Below, piece by piece: positions 25,458 to 34,809 of a DNA stretch of 64,000 nt. Positions within the stretch are counted from its first letter, which is position 1. Each line of letters opens with the position of its first letter. The translations under genes were made by a program, and so were the position numbers. The notes beneath the pieces were generated by a model. That model did no database searches, was not told where the DNA came from, and saw only the letters and a program-made list of their open reading frames with translations. The stretch is from Gilvimarinus agarilyticus (lineage in GTDB: Bacteria; Pseudomonadota; Gammaproteobacteria; Pseudomonadales; Cellvibrionaceae), in the NCBI RefSeq assembly GCF_000832015.1, contig NZ_JXCJ01000001.1, positions 1,651,350 through 1,715,349 of the forward strand, written 5' to 3'.

Positions 25458-26489
25458 ATGAGCGTATTAAACGATAAAAGTCATCGCCGCTTTAACCCGC
25501 TGTTGGGCGAGTGGATTTTAGTTTCTCCGCATCGGGGCAAGCGCCCCTGGCAGGGGCAGCAAGAGGCTCCCCAGCCAAGCGGTGCTGTCAGCTACGATGA
25601 AAAATGCTACCTGTGCCCAGGCAATACCCGTATTACCGGGGATGTAAACCCAGACTATAAAGGCACGTTTGTTTTTCAAAACGATTTTCCGGCGCTGCAA
25701 GCGGATAACGACGACGAAAGCTCAGATGATGAGCTGTTCCGCTATCAGGCCGCCAAAGGTGAGGCGAGGGTAATTTGTTTTTCGCCCGATCACAGCAAAA
25801 GCCTGCCGCAGTTGAGCGAAGCGGAGATCGGTGGAGTGATCGATACCTGGCGTGCGCAAATGACTGAGCTGGGCGAGCGTTACCAATGGGTTCAGGTGTT
25901 TGAAAACAAAGGCGCGGTGATGGGCTGTTCTAATCCCCATCCACACGGTCAGATCTGGGCGCAGGATACGCTGCCCACTGAGGCGGAAAAGATTGACCGA
26001 AATTTAAAAAGCTACTATCAGCGCCACGGCCGTAACTTATTGCTGGACTATGTAGAAAAAGAAATTGCCAAAAGCGAGCGCGTGGTTGAGGTAAACGAGC
26101 ACTGGGCAGTGCTGGTACCGTTTTGGGCGTGCTGGCCGTTTGAGGTGATTTTGCTGCCGCGCTTTGCGGCGAAGACCTTTGCCGATGTAAGCCCGGAGCA
26201 GCAACAAGCACTTGCCAGTATTTTAAAGCTGGCGCTGACGCGCTATGACAATCTGTTTCAGTGCAGTTTTCCGTACTCTATGGGCTGGCGAGCTCAGCCG
26301 TTTAATGGCCATGCGAACGATCACTGGCAGTTGCACGCTAGCTTCTTCCCGCCCCTATTGCGCAGCGCCAGTGTAAAGAAATTTATGGTGGGTTACGAAA
26401 TGCTGGCCGAAGCCCAGCGTGATATCACCCCCGAGCAGGCCGCCGAACGCTTACGCGCCTGCAGTACGACGCATTATTTAGAGAGCTAA
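25458..26489 (+). CDS. galT: Galactose-1-phosphate uridylyltransferase
   Basis: 343 aa. The ATG at 25458 with GAGAG upstream matches the family N-terminus ([18 protein letters not shown]). The nucleophilic histidine triad is in NPHPHGQIW at about 157-165; zinc-site residues CYLCPGN are near 52. Transfers UMP between UDP-glucose and galactose-1-phosphate. It lies 20 bases after galE and 4 bases before galK in the same operon. Confidence 0.95.
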   Translation: MSVLNDKSHRRFNPLLGEWILVSPHRGKRPWQGQQEAPQPSGAVSYDEKCYLCPGNTRITGDVNPDYKGTFVFQNDFPALQADNDDESSDDELFRYQAAKGEARVICFSPDHSKSLPQLSEAEIGGVIDTWRAQMTELGERYQWVQVFENKGAVMGCSNPHPHGQIWAQDTLPTEAEKIDRNLKSYYQRHGRNLLLDYVEKEIAKSERVVEVNEHWAVLVPFWACWPFEVILLPRFAAKTFADVSPEQQQALASILKLALTRYDNLFQCSFPYSMGWRAQPFNGHANDHWQLHASFFPPLLRSASVKKFMVGYEMLAEAQRDITPEQAAERLRACSTTHYLES

Positions 26490-26493
26490 CATC

Positions 26494-27642
26494 ATGCAGC
26501 AGAAAGTATCCGACCGTTTTGTCTCCATCTACAGTAAAAACGCCACCGGTGTTTATTTTGCGCCCGGGCGCGTGAACATTATCGGCGAACACACCGATTA
26601 CAATGACGGCTTTGTGTTTCCCTGTGCGCTGGAGTTTGGTACTTATGTGGCCACCTCGGTACGCGACGATAATGTTATGCGCGTGTGTGCCGGTAACTTT
26701 TCGGACGAGTATAACCAGTGGACCTTAAACGCCGATGTTAAAACAGACGAGGCTTGCCTGTGGTCTAATTACTTGCGCGGTGTGTGCGCTATTTTGTTAG
26801 CTCAGGGCCACAAGTTGCAGGGCATGGACGTTTACATCGAGGGCAATGTGCCGCGCGGCGCCGGCCTTAGTTCGTCGGCGTCACTGTCGGTAGCGTTCGC
26901 CAAGGCCTTGAGTGAAATTAACGGATTAGGTCTGAGCGTGAGTGATATTGCGCGGGTGGCACAGTCGGCTGAGAACGATTTTGCCGGCTGCAGTTGCGGC
27001 ATTATGGATCAGCTGGCCTCGGCCGGCGGCAAAGAAGGGCATGCGCTACTGCTCGACTGTCGCGATCTATCGTTTGATTTGGTGTCTATCCCCGAGGCGT
27101 TGGATATTTTGATTATCGACTCGCGGGTTGAGCGCAACCTGGTGGGCAGTGAATACAACGATCGCCGCGCCGATTGCGAGCGCGCGGCTCAGGCGTTGGG
27201 TGTGAGCATCTTGCGCGATGCCACCCTGGATATGTTAGAGCAAAAGCGCGAGCAACTGGACGAGCTTGCCTACCGCCGTGCGCGTCACGTGTTGACCGAA
27301 AACGATCGTACCCAACGCTGCGCCAGTGCCTTAAAAACCGACGATCTGCCCACGGTGTATCAAACCATGCGCGATTCGCATACCTCGATGCGCGACGACT
27401 TTGAGATTACCGTCCCCGAGATCGATTTTATTGTAGAGACCGTTGACGCTCAGCTGAATAACGACGGCGGTGTGCGTATGACCGGTGGCGGCTTTGGCGG
27501 CTGTGTAGTGGCCTTAGTGCCCAACGAGAAAGCGCAGGCGATCGAAGCCGACGTTAAAGCTAAATACGCCGAGAAGTTTGCCAAAGAGCCCAACGTCTAT
27601 CACTGCAAAGCAAAAGACGGCGCACGGGTGCTGTACTCGTAA
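26494..27642 (+). CDS. galK: Galactokinase
   Basis: 382 aa, GHMP kinase. The galactokinase signature GRVNIIGEHTDYNDG (about 24-38), the ATP loop PRGAGLSSSASLSVA (about 118-132) and the C-terminal GGGFGGCVVAL are all present. Phosphorylates alpha-D-galactose. Last gene of the gal operon, followed by a strong bidirectional terminator; galM is on the same strand 2.5 kb further on. Confidence 0.96.
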   Translation: MQQKVSDRFVSIYSKNATGVYFAPGRVNIIGEHTDYNDGFVFPCALEFGTYVATSVRDDNVMRVCAGNFSDEYNQWTLNADVKTDEACLWSNYLRGVCAILLAQGHKLQGMDVYIEGNVPRGAGLSSSASLSVAFAKALSEINGLGLSVSDIARVAQSAENDFAGCSCGIMDQLASAGGKEGHALLLDCRDLSFDLVSIPEALDILIIDSRVERNLVGSEYNDRRADCERAAQALGVSILRDATLDMLEQKREQLDELAYRRARHVLTENDRTQRCASALKTDDLPTVYQTMRDSHTSMRDDFEITVPEIDFIVETVDAQLNNDGGVRMTGGGFGGCVVALVPNEKAQAIEADVKAKYAEKFAKEPNVYHCKAKDGARVLYS

Positions 27643-27700
27643 AACACCTGCGCCGCTAACCCGGTGCAGCCCGTAGCGTTAAAAAAGCCAGACACAAAAA

Positions 27701-27725
27701 AGCCAGCACGTGTGCTGGCTTTTTT
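27701..27725. terminator. Bidirectional terminator between galK and GH117
   Basis: AGCCAGCAC-GT-GTGCTGGCT, a 9-bp stem with A run before and T run after, so it can stop transcription from both converging operons. Confidence 0.92.
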
Positions 27726-27742
27726 GTGAGGTTAGCTTGGGC

Positions 27743-28855
27743 TTATACGCCCGAGCCACCGGTTTGCTGGAAGGTGCCGGACTCCAGCACCTGGCGCCGG
27801 GCCTTGTACTGACAAATGAAGTTCCAGTTCCAGCTGGCATCGTACTTATGGCACAGGCCCCACTCGATGCCGGCCATGGCGTCGTCGGAGCTTTCATAGC
27901 CGGGCTTGCGGTACATGCCCATGGCCTCGGGGGCGCCCTTGATGTGCGACATAATGTCAAAGTTGACGCCATCCTCGGCCCACTGACAAGTGTTTTTTTC
28001 CGGGCCGTCGGTGGTAAGGATGCACGCCATGCCGTTGTTGTAATGCCACACCGCCACTTCGTGACCACTGTTGGTCACCGGGTTTAACGGTGATTTTGTG
28101 TAAGGGCCTAAAATATTGTCGGCAATGGCGACGCCGTGCTTGATCTCGCGGCCGCCAAAGTTCATGCCTTCGCCCATGATTTCGCCTTTGTAATACAGGT
28201 AGAACTGGCCTTTAAAAAACATCAGGCAAGGGTCGTGTACTTTATGGCTGTCAAAGTCGCCGCGCTCTTTTACGTGAAAGCGGTTGTCTTCGTCGCCATC
28301 CCACACGCCGTTTGCGGCGGGGCTTAAAATGGGTGCGTCGGATTTGCTCCAGGGGCCGTAGGGTGAATCGCTGTGGGCGATAGCAATATGCTCTTTACTA
28401 CGGTTTAGGTAGGGCGCCTGCACTACCTGGTATACCAGATAGTAACGGCCTCCGTGCTCCAGTACTTCGGGGGTAAAGCAGGCGCGGTCGTCGTAGCGGC
28501 CAGACTCGCCGGGTACTACCGCCGGGCCTTCTTCTGTCCAGTGGTAACCGTCTTTGGAGCTGGCGTGCCAGACTTCGGTTTTGTCCCAGGGGAAGACTTT
28601 ATCGTCGGGGTTGTCACTGCCAAAACCGACCGTTTCACCTTCGCCTTTGGTGTAGTACACGTGCAGGGTATCGCCGACGTTAATCACGGCGCTGGGGTCG
28701 CGACGGATGACGCCTTCTTGATAGGCAAAGTCACCACCGAGCGGCTCGATATCAAACTCAAATACCCAGTCGGCGTTGGTGTTGTCGTAGCCTCGCTCGA
28801 GCGCGCGCAAACTGGCTTTACTTAATGGCTTTTGCTTAATGTGTTGATCTGACAT
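27743..28855 (-). CDS. GH117 alpha-1,3-(3,6-anhydro-L-galactosidase), neoagarooligosaccharide hydrolase
   Basis: 370 aa, no signal peptide, so cytoplasmic. Five-bladed beta-propeller family GH117; it releases 3,6-anhydro-L-galactose from the non-reducing end of neoagaro-oligosaccharides. Conserved stretches are visible: [11 protein letters not shown] with D122/D123, KVHDPC with D208, and GHEVAVWHY with H265. The N-terminal helix ([15 protein letters not shown]) corresponds to the domain-swapped arm known for this family. It follows a KDG kinase by 65 bases on the same strand, so the operon joins liberation of AHG with the last phosphorylation step of its catabolism. The terminator at 27701 ends the transcript. 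Confidence 0.92.
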   Translation of the reverse strand: MSDQHIKQKPLSKASLRALERGYDNTNADWVFEFDIEPLGGDFAYQEGVIRRDPSAVINVGDTLHVYYTKGEGETVGFGSDNPDDKVFPWDKTEVWHASSKDGYHWTEEGPAVVPGESGRYDDRACFTPEVLEHGGRYYLVYQVVQAPYLNRSKEHIAIAHSDSPYGPWSKSDAPILSPAANGVWDGDEDNRFHVKERGDFDSHKVHDPCLMFFKGQFYLYYKGEIMGEGMNFGGREIKHGVAIADNILGPYTKSPLNPVTNSGHEVAVWHYNNGMACILTTDGPEKNTCQWAEDGVNFDIMSHIKGAPEAMGMYRKPGYESSDDAMAGIEWGLCHKYDASWNWNFICQYKARRQVLESGTFQQTGGSGV

Positions 28856-28920
28856 GAGGTTGCTCTCGTGTTGCTATGCAGTAAGTACGGCGCCTTTGGT
28901 GCCGTGCTATTCAGTTACGG

Positions 28921-29850
28921 TTACGCTGTTTTAACCGGTTGTGGCTCGCAGGTGTTATCGTCGTTGGCAATAATAGCACCTGAATGGCCGATTACCTTTG
29001 CGGACATGCGACAGCCCGCGGCAAGTGCCGAGGTTATGTCAGAGCCGCCTATTCGGCTGGCAAGGTAAGCGGCGTTAAATGAGTCTCCGGCAGCCGTGGT
29101 ATCAACAATGTGCTCGACGCTCGGGACGTGAAACTCACCTTGCTGAGCGCCGTCACGATAGACGATAGAATCGGCTCCGTTTTTAATAATAATTTCAGGT
29201 ATGTCGTAAGCCGATAGTAACTCGCGAGCTTGTTGGGCGGTTTCGCAGCGAAATATCTGCTGTAGATCATCCATTCCCGGTAACGCAATTTGGCAGGCGG
29301 CAAATGCCCAGCGGTACTCGCCGAGATACTCGCTCTCGGACTGCCACAGCGCGGGGCGAAAATTTGCATCAAAAATTACGGTGGTGCCCAGCTTTTTAAT
29401 ATCGGATACCCAGCGCTTAAAGGTGAAGCGGCTTGCCGCGTCCAGTATAGCAAGGCTAATACCGCTAAAAAACAGATAGTCGGGAGTGGGGATGGTGTAC
29501 AAATCGTTTAGCTTGATCGCATCGCGGGCAGCCGAGTCGCTGCGCCAGTACGTAAACTCGCGCTCGCCCGAAGCATCGTTTTGTACCATGTACAGGCCCA
29601 GATGCTTGCTGGGGTGGGTGGCCATGTGGCGGGTATCCACTCCTTCGCGCTCAAGCTCGACACGCAAGTGCTGGCTAAAGGTGTCACGGCCGATGGCCGA
29701 GAGCATTTTTACCTTTAGCTCGGGTGGTGCGAGACGGGCCAAATAGACTGCTACGCTAAAGACATCGCCGGCATACGCACGACGCATTAATGGGTCGCCT
29801 TTAGCGGTAAGCTCCAGCATGGACTCGCCAAAAATTAAAATATCACTCAT
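28921..29850 (-). CDS. kdgK: PfkB-family sugar kinase, probable 2-keto-3-deoxygluconate kinase (copy A)
   Basis: 309 aa, ribokinase fold. N-terminal GESMLELTA, substrate-binding region around YWRSDSAAR, and the C-terminal catalytic motif DTTAAGDSFNAAYL (catalytic Asp near residue 254). KDG kinases are about 310 aa. Product KDPG would be split by the aldolase at 43128. Upstream, the perfect operator ATTGTAAACAAT (29920) separates it from the divergent ncRNA/galM unit. A second KDG-kinase-like gene is at 43789; the two differ a lot in sequence, so they may serve different ketodeoxy sugar acids. Confidence 0.82.
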   Translation of the reverse strand: MSDILIFGESMLELTAKGDPLMRRAYAGDVFSVAVYLARLAPPELKVKMLSAIGRDTFSQHLRVELEREGVDTRHMATHPSKHLGLYMVQNDASGEREFTYWRSDSAARDAIKLNDLYTIPTPDYLFFSGISLAILDAASRFTFKRWVSDIKKLGTTVIFDANFRPALWQSESEYLGEYRWAFAACQIALPGMDDLQQIFRCETAQQARELLSAYDIPEIIIKNGADSIVYRDGAQQGEFHVPSVEHIVDTTAAGDSFNAAYLASRIGGSDITSALAAGCRMSAKVIGHSGAIIANDDNTCEPQPVKTA

Positions 29851-29919
29851 AAGGACGACCCTGTAGCGACTGTGGTGAATGACTCAATGACGGAAAACGA
29901 TACCGCCGTCTTTTTGGTT

Positions 29920-29969
29920 ATTGTAAACAATAAACAGTTGACATGCGAGTCTTGGTGTTAGATTATATA
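29920..29969 (+). promoter_or_regulatory. Operator plus strong promoter for the ncRNA/galM leader
   Basis: ATTGTAAACAAT (29920-29931), six bases, then a consensus -35 TTGACA (29938-29943) and AT-rich -10 (GATTATATA, 29961-29969). The same six-base spacing between operator and TTGACA occurs before the TonB receptor at 37614. The operator also lies 70 bases upstream of the divergent KDG kinase. Confidence 0.65.
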
Positions 29970-29973
29970 GGCG

Positions 29974-30154
29974 TGCAAGTTGAGATTGATTGCGGGTGTC
30001 GCCGGTTTGGGCAAGCAGTATTGCCGGTGCATCGGATTATCTGAGCTGTCATCCTTATCTCCGGGTAGTTGTTCAACACAGGTTGTTGGACAAACGCTTA
30101 TACATGGGCTCTACTCATTTTGGCCGCAACGCTTAGGAGTTGCGGCTTTTTTTT
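29974..30154 (+). ncRNA. Candidate structured small RNA or attenuated galM leader
   Basis: About 181 nt from the predicted start of the promoter at 29938 to a strong terminator. There is no plausible open reading frame with a ribosome-binding site. Local structure: GGCAA/TTGCC hairpin (30010-30025), TCGGA/TCTGA hairpin (30032-30044), a 10-bp stem with CAGGU loop (30069-30093, one G-U pair), then the terminator with an AGGA in its loop. Three GGA motifs are present. It does not match any class I can name; 6S RNA was considered and rejected. galM begins 60 bases beyond, so it is either a stand-alone sRNA or a leader with a terminator that decides read-through. It occupies most of the 363-bp gap before galM. 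Confidence 0.5.
30123..30154 (+). terminator. Intrinsic terminator upstream of galM
   Basis: GCCGCAAC-GCTTAGGA-GTTGCGGC followed by eight Ts. No coding gene ends before it on this strand, which is why an sRNA or attenuator is proposed. Confidence 0.88.
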
Positions 30155-30213
30155 ATCTAAGAATAAGCTAGCTATTTACACCGTTACTCGTCTGAAAGAG
30201 TTAGGGAAAGACT

Positions 30214-31272
30214 ATGCAAATACCACAGGTAAAAACAGCCATTGCGGGGTATCTCAGCAGTGGTAAATGTGCTCGACGTTACACCTTGACCAACACTCAG
30301 GGTATGCAGGCGGTAGTGGTGGATTACGGCGCAACTTTATGGCAGCTTCTGGTTCCCGATGCTGAGGGCAATAGCGCTAATGTCGTGCTGGGTTATGATG
30401 AGATTGGCGATTACGAAAAAGGCAGTTCGTATTTGGGGGCGCTCGTTGGGCGCGTTGCCAACCGAATTAAGGCCGGCGAATTTAGCCTGGACGGAAAGCG
30501 CTATGTTCTGGCTAAGAAGGCTAACGATGTCAACCAGCTTCATGGTGGGCGGGTTGGTTTTGACAAACACCTTTGGCAAGGGGAGGTGCTAGCCGATGAA
30601 AGCTGCGCGGCAGTCGCTTTTAGCTTGGTTCGCCCTGATGGTGATGAGGGCTATCCGGGGGAGTTGTCGGTCCGGGTTGTGTATCGATTGACTGAGGCCA
30701 ACGAATTAATTGTTTCCTATGAGGCAACCACGACCGCTGCCACAGTGGTTAACCTGACTCAGCATAGTTATTTTAATTTGACGGGTAATGCCTCGGTACC
30801 TGTCTATGATCATCGCTTGCGTATTGTCGCCGATGGTTACACACCTACCGATAACACGGGGATTCCCTCAGGCGAGATCGCGCCGGTACAGGGTAGCGCA
30901 CTGGATTTTCGTACGGCTAAAACCATCGGCCAAGCGCTGCACAGTGGCGATCCGGTGTTGGCCGATACTCAGGGGCTAGATCACAATTTTTGCGTGTCGG
31001 GTAATATTGGCGAGGTTATCGCTGAGGTGAGCGAGCCGTTAAGTGGTCGCACAATGCAAGTAAAATCGACGTATCCCGGTATGCAGTTGTATAGCGGTAA
31101 CTTTCTTGCCGACGATGCGTGCAATAGCCGTAAACCATTGGCGAATCACAGCGGTTTTTGTTTGGAGTGCCAGTATTATCCGGACGCTCCTAACCGCCCG
31201 GAGTTTGATTCTATTACGCTGCGCCCGGGCGAGGTCTACCGCGAAGCCACAAGCTACCAGTTTTTTTGGTAG
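30214..31272 (+). CDS. galM: Aldose 1-epimerase (galactose mutarotase)
   Basis: 352 aa, cytoplasmic beta-sandwich. Conserved features: GATLWQLLVPD, ALVGRVANRI, catalytic-type His in QLHGG and NLTQHSYFNL, GLDHNF, and the Glu of LECQYYPDAPN. Interconverts beta- and alpha-D-galactose so that galactokinase can act, thus supporting galETK 2.5 kb away. AGGGA lies upstream of the ATG. A terminator hairpin 60 bases before the gene suggests attenuation or a separate promoter. Its 3' end overlaps an 11-bp hairpin. Confidence 0.93.
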   Translation: MQIPQVKTAIAGYLSSGKCARRYTLTNTQGMQAVVVDYGATLWQLLVPDAEGNSANVVLGYDEIGDYEKGSSYLGALVGRVANRIKAGEFSLDGKRYVLAKKANDVNQLHGGRVGFDKHLWQGEVLADESCAAVAFSLVRPDGDEGYPGELSVRVVYRLTEANELIVSYEATTTAATVVNLTQHSYFNLTGNASVPVYDHRLRIVADGYTPTDNTGIPSGEIAPVQGSALDFRTAKTIGQALHSGDPVLADTQGLDHNFCVSGNIGEVIAEVSEPLSGRTMQVKSTYPGMQLYSGNFLADDACNSRKPLANHSGFCLECQYYPDAPNRPEFDSITLRPGEVYREATSYQFFW

Positions 31273-31277
31273 CTTGT
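31249..31277. terminator. Hairpin across the galM stop codon, between convergent genes
   Basis: ACAAGCTACCA and TGGTAGCTTGT pair perfectly over 11 bp around a T-rich loop and include the galM stop. No external T tract, so it may act as a convergent-gene insulator rather than a classic terminator. Confidence 0.4.
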
Positions 31278-31298
31278 AAGCTCGTTCGGTGGCGGGCA

Positions 31299-32327
31299 TT
31301 AATGAGCGAGAGGTAAGCCCAGCAGTGTGTCGTGCGCGGTAATATACAAATAGTCTTCTTCAGTGTTGAGGGCGCAGTTGGCTGTTAAGCGCCCCGTGTG
31401 TATTTTGGCCAGTAATTCACCGGCCGGGCTAAACAACCAAACACCGCCTGGGGCGGTGGCGTAGATCGCGCCGCTTGAGTGAACGGCCATACCATCCGGA
31501 ACACCTTTATCATCGGCTGTGCTCGCATTGCGGGCATCAAACCAAACGCGTTTATTGATGGCCTCGCCTCGGGAGGTTAGGTCATACGCCAGCCATATGG
31601 GTTGCTCGGCGTCCGACACGGCCACATAAAGCGTGTTGTTATCCGGTGATAGCGCGATACCGTTGGGCGCCTTTACGCTGTCATCCAGTAGCGTTAGTTC
31701 GCCGTTGTGAGTCAAACGAAATACACCGCTAAAATTCAGTTCCCGGCGCGAGTCATCAAAGCCGCCGGCCAGTCCGTAAGGTGGGTCGGTAAAATACAGG
31801 TTGCCGCTTTCGTCCAGCGTTGCATCATTGGGGCTGTTGAGGCGCGATCCATTATACGAACCGGTCAATGTATGATAGTGGGCCTTTGGGGTGTCGAGTG
31901 GTGCCTGCATGCGAGCCACCCGCCGGTCGCCCTGTTGCAGTAAAATAAGTTGTCCCTCGTTATCCAATAGCAGTCCATTGGAGCCGCCGTTGTCGTCTCC
32001 GCTGAGCAGCCCGGTGGCGCCGGCCTTGTCGAGGTAGCGGCTAACGCCCTGGCCTGGCGAATATTTAAATATCACGTTGTTGGGAATGTCGGAAAACAGT
32101 AAATAACCCCCATCCTCGACCCACAACGGACCTTCCGTCCAGGCGTAGCCCGCCCCGAGTGTTATTAGCTGAGCCCTCGGGTCGATGTAATCGAGTGCTT
32201 TGGGCGAGAGTATTTCAATGTGTGTGTGCGCTGCCGCTTCGGTTGTTTTGCCCGGCGGGTTGGTGCAACTGGCTAACGCTAAGACTAACAAGACGCTGAG
32301 TACAGCCGCGACGTCGTTTTTGTTCAT
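31299..32327 (-). CDS. SMP-30/gluconolactonase-like lipoprotein
   Basis: 342 aa. Lipobox ALASC near residue 21, then a six-bladed propeller with EGPLW (metal-binding Glu), SPNDATLDESGNLYFTDPPYG and APNGIALSPDN, the usual SMP-30 metal residues. It should hydrolyse a sugar lactone in the periplasm or on a membrane face. The ATG overlaps the stop of the SapC-like gene by four bases. Lactones could arise from oxidation of galactose or AHG units; the true substrate is not known. Confidence 0.85.
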   Translation of the reverse strand: MNKNDVAAVLSVLLVLALASCTNPPGKTTEAAAHTHIEILSPKALDYIDPRAQLITLGAGYAWTEGPLWVEDGGYLLFSDIPNNVIFKYSPGQGVSRYLDKAGATGLLSGDDNGGSNGLLLDNEGQLILLQQGDRRVARMQAPLDTPKAHYHTLTGSYNGSRLNSPNDATLDESGNLYFTDPPYGLAGGFDDSRRELNFSGVFRLTHNGELTLLDDSVKAPNGIALSPDNNTLYVAVSDAEQPIWLAYDLTSRGEAINKRVWFDARNASTADDKGVPDGMAVHSSGAIYATAPGGVWLFSPAGELLAKIHTGRLTANCALNTEEDYLYITAHDTLLGLPLAH

Positions 32328-33046
32328 GAGAGGCGGGCCTTCTTCTGTTGAATAAGTTTATTTATATTGCCTATGGCCGCCAGCATTAAGTGGCACGCCT
32401 GTAAGTAACCGCGCTGGTGAAATGTTGCTAAAGTTTCACCTTCAAGATCGGCCAGCGCTTGCTCGTTAATGGTGTAAAGGCCGTCGTACTTTTTCTGTTC
32501 GCCATTATCAAGTGTGATGCTGATTTGCGCCGCCTCGATAAGGTGGTTATCGCTTAGCGCATGGATAAACTCTGTCGTTGCCTGAGCACCGTTGATGAGG
32601 GTGGTGAGCAAACCCTGCATTTTCTTAAAGAATTCGGTAGGCGTGCCATCGCTGTTGTAAATGGCTTCGCCGAGGCTACTATCGCGCGTCACTCTGGGGC
32701 TGTTTAGATCGATCATGGCAACCCGGCGGGGCGGCTCGTTATCGTTGTGTTGGCTCGCCACTAAAAAAGGTTGCCGCCGCACGTGTAGAGGAATGTAACT
32801 GGCATTCCAGTGTTCGCCGCTTAGGTACAGGTTTTCGCCGCGGCCAAAGCCCAGCAGTGCATACAGGCCAAACTGGCCGGTTTGCTCATCTTTGGTAAAG
32901 CAAACCGGGTAGTCGATGCATAAGCTTCTTAGCTCTTCAGCGATCACGGGCACTAAATGTACCGCCTCGCCATACTGCGCGCCGCGCTGGGTGATAACAC
33001 GCAGGTCGCGGTGGGCCTCAGCGTCTAAAACCGTTGGTTGAGACAT
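32324..33046 (-). CDS. SapC family protein
   Basis: 240 aa, no signal peptide or membrane segment. It resembles the SapC family (PF07277): VHLVPVIAEELRSLCIDYPVCFTKD near 29-53, a middle part with FLVASQHND and SLGEAIYNSDG, and a C-terminal LEGETLATFHQRGYLQACHLML. Function of the family is not established. In gammaproteobacterial and caulobacterial polysaccharide loci it often occurs with a tryptophan-halogenase-like gene and TonB receptors, as here. It sits between the halogenase-like gene (48-bp gap) and the lactonase (ATGA overlap). Confidence 0.75.
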   Translation of the reverse strand: MSQPTVLDAEAHRDLRVITQRGAQYGEAVHLVPVIAEELRSLCIDYPVCFTKDEQTGQFGLYALLGFGRGENLYLSGEHWNASYIPLHVRRQPFLVASQHNDNEPPRRVAMIDLNSPRVTRDSSLGEAIYNSDGTPTEFFKKMQGLLTTLINGAQATTEFIHALSDNHLIEAAQISITLDNGEQKKYDGLYTINEQALADLEGETLATFHQRGYLQACHLMLAAIGNINKLIQQKKARLS

Positions 33047-33094
33047 GTTGCATTCCTTCTATTGCAATTATTGATAAGTAGGGCTCTACCAGCT

Positions 33095-34648
33095 TTACAC
33101 CGGAGCCAAACCGTACTGATAAATTTTATTGAGCAGCTCGCGGTTGCTGGGTAGCGCGGTGGTGAGCTGCTTAGTCGCTTGTGTGTTGTGCATAAATTCC
33201 GCTTCGGCCCTTTTTTGCAGGGCTGTCGATAAACCTCGCGTGGTGACGTCGGTGGCAAAGCCCATACCGTACAAAATATATTGATAGCTCGCGGCGGGAA
33301 ATACCTCGGTAGCGTGATCGAAGTCGCTGTCCCAGGGCGCCTGATAGCGCCACAGCTCAAGCAGCTCTTGTAGGCTTGTGGGGATGGTGTCAGGGCGACG
33401 ATTATCAATCCAAAAGTCGCTGTCATCGCGTTTACTGAGTAAATAGTGCAGCTTTAGAAACTCAATAATCCGCTCCCAGCGGTAGCTAAAAGTTTTGTTA
33501 AAACGCCGGGCGACAATATCCATAACGGCCCGGTCACCCGGCAGCTGGCTGGCAATCATATCCGCGGATATTTCTACCAAAACCAAAGCAGACGCCTCGA
33601 GTGGCTCTAAGAAACCGGCCGAAAGCCCTACGGCGACACAGTTGTTTTGCCAAAATTTAGTGCGGTGCCCGGGCTCGATAGGGATTTCGCGCACCGTGAG
33701 CTCATCGAGCGTGTGGCCGCTTTGCTTGGCATATTCGGCGAGGCGCTGGTAGGCCTGATCGGTGCTGGTATGAGCACTGGAAAACACGTGCCCCACACCG
33801 CGGCGGCTGCTTAGGCCGATGTCCCAAATCCAACCGGCTTCTTGAGCCGTTGATAGCGTATGGGAGGTAATAGGGCTGTTGGTCGAGGGGTAGGGTAGGT
33901 GCACGGCCAAGGCGCGGTCGATAAAGAGCGTGCCTTTGCACGATTTAAAGGGCACCTGGTAGTGCTCGCCGAGTAGTAATGATTTAAAACCACTGCAATC
34001 GATAAATAAATCGCCGGCAATATCACCGGCGCTGTCGCTGCTAAGCGACGCAATGTCGCCCTCGGGTGTACTGTTTACGCCGGTTACGTTGGCGCTGATG
34101 TGGCGTACGCCCAGCTGGCTGGTACAGTGTTTTTTTAAAAACTCAGAGAAAGCGCCGGCATCCAGGTGATAGGCGTAGTTAGCGATTCCGGCGTATTCGG
34201 CGGTGGTGATTTGTTTGGGGGCCAAACCTTCCAGGCACAGGGCGTCTTGCGGGCAAACGGCCGCAGAGAAGGGCGTGTCGGCGTGACCGGCCAGCCAGTG
34301 AGGTGCCAGGTTAATGTCGTTAAAGCTGCGCGGCAACATCAAGGGGTGAAAGTAGCTATCGTCGGCGGCCCCGGTGGTCCATTGGTTAAATTGCGCGCCC
34401 TGCTTAAACGAGACGTGGCATTCGCGGATAAAATCTGTTTCGCGTATGCCCATTTTGCGCAGCGTGCCGCGCATGGTGGGCCAGGTGCCTTCGCCCACTC
34501 CAACAATAGGGACATTGGGTGACTCGATTAGGGTAATGCTCGGTGGTGTTTGGTAGTCTTTCTGTACCCGCGCCGCAATAACCCCTGCGCACAACCAGCC
34601 TGCTGTACCGCCTCCTAAAATAACAATCGACGTTACAGGTTTATTCAT
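33095..34648 (-). CDS. Tryptophan-halogenase-like flavoprotein
   Basis: 517 aa. FAD motif GGGTAGW at 12-18, the conserved catalytic-type Lys82 in VSFKQGAQF, and the active-site Glu motif FLEPLEASAL are present. The halogenase motif WxWxIP is altered to WIWDIG (Pro to Gly), which leaves real halogenation in doubt. It lies between a TonB receptor and SapC/SMP-30 genes and has no tryptophan or natural-product genes near it. Known: such halogenase-SapC-TonB groups recur in polysaccharide loci, role unknown. It may modify a surface or periplasmic substrate or the receptor, but this is speculation. Confidence 0.8.
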   Translation of the reverse strand: MNKPVTSIVILGGGTAGWLCAGVIAARVQKDYQTPPSITLIESPNVPIVGVGEGTWPTMRGTLRKMGIRETDFIRECHVSFKQGAQFNQWTTGAADDSYFHPLMLPRSFNDINLAPHWLAGHADTPFSAAVCPQDALCLEGLAPKQITTAEYAGIANYAYHLDAGAFSEFLKKHCTSQLGVRHISANVTGVNSTPEGDIASLSSDSAGDIAGDLFIDCSGFKSLLLGEHYQVPFKSCKGTLFIDRALAVHLPYPSTNSPITSHTLSTAQEAGWIWDIGLSSRRGVGHVFSSAHTSTDQAYQRLAEYAKQSGHTLDELTVREIPIEPGHRTKFWQNNCVAVGLSAGFLEPLEASALVLVEISADMIASQLPGDRAVMDIVARRFNKTFSYRWERIIEFLKLHYLLSKRDDSDFWIDNRRPDTIPTSLQELLELWRYQAPWDSDFDHATEVFPAASYQYILYGMGFATDVTTRGLSTALQKRAEAEFMHNTQATKQLTTALPSNRELLNKIYQYGLAPV

Positions 34649-34670
34649 GAGTTTTGCCTTGAGTAATAAT

Positions 34671-34687
34671 GTTGTTATGCATACAAC
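34671..34687 (-). promoter_or_regulatory. Operator-like inverted repeat before the halogenase-like gene
   Basis: GTTGT-TATGCAT-ACAAC, 5-bp arms with a 7-bp spacer, 23 bases upstream of the start. On the minus strand it contains TTGTATGCA, like the variant site at 47914. A relative of the ATTGT operator with different spacing. Confidence 0.4.
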
Positions 34688-34744
34688 ATACGATTATTTT
34701 TATGATTATGCGAGCCGATTTGACGTAAATGTAATGAGCTAAAT

Positions 34745-34775
34745 AAAAAGAGGCCGGCGCTTGCGCGACGGCCTC
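34745..34775 (-). terminator. Rho-independent terminator after TonB receptor 1
   Basis: On the minus strand GAGGCCG and CGGCCTC close a hairpin with an inner GCGC pair, followed by a T run. Confidence 0.85.
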
Positions 34776-34809
34776 CTGCGTCAATATAACTCGACACTAA
34801 GTGAGCACG

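Noticed and set aside
29974..30154. 6S RNA, because of length near 180 nt.
   Set aside because: No long closing stem between the ends and no central bubble; it has an intrinsic terminator and promoter-side operator instead.
33058..33070. ATTGCAAT before the SapC-like gene as another operator.
   Set aside because: Only 8 bp, lacks the TTGT/ACAA arms; chance palindrome.
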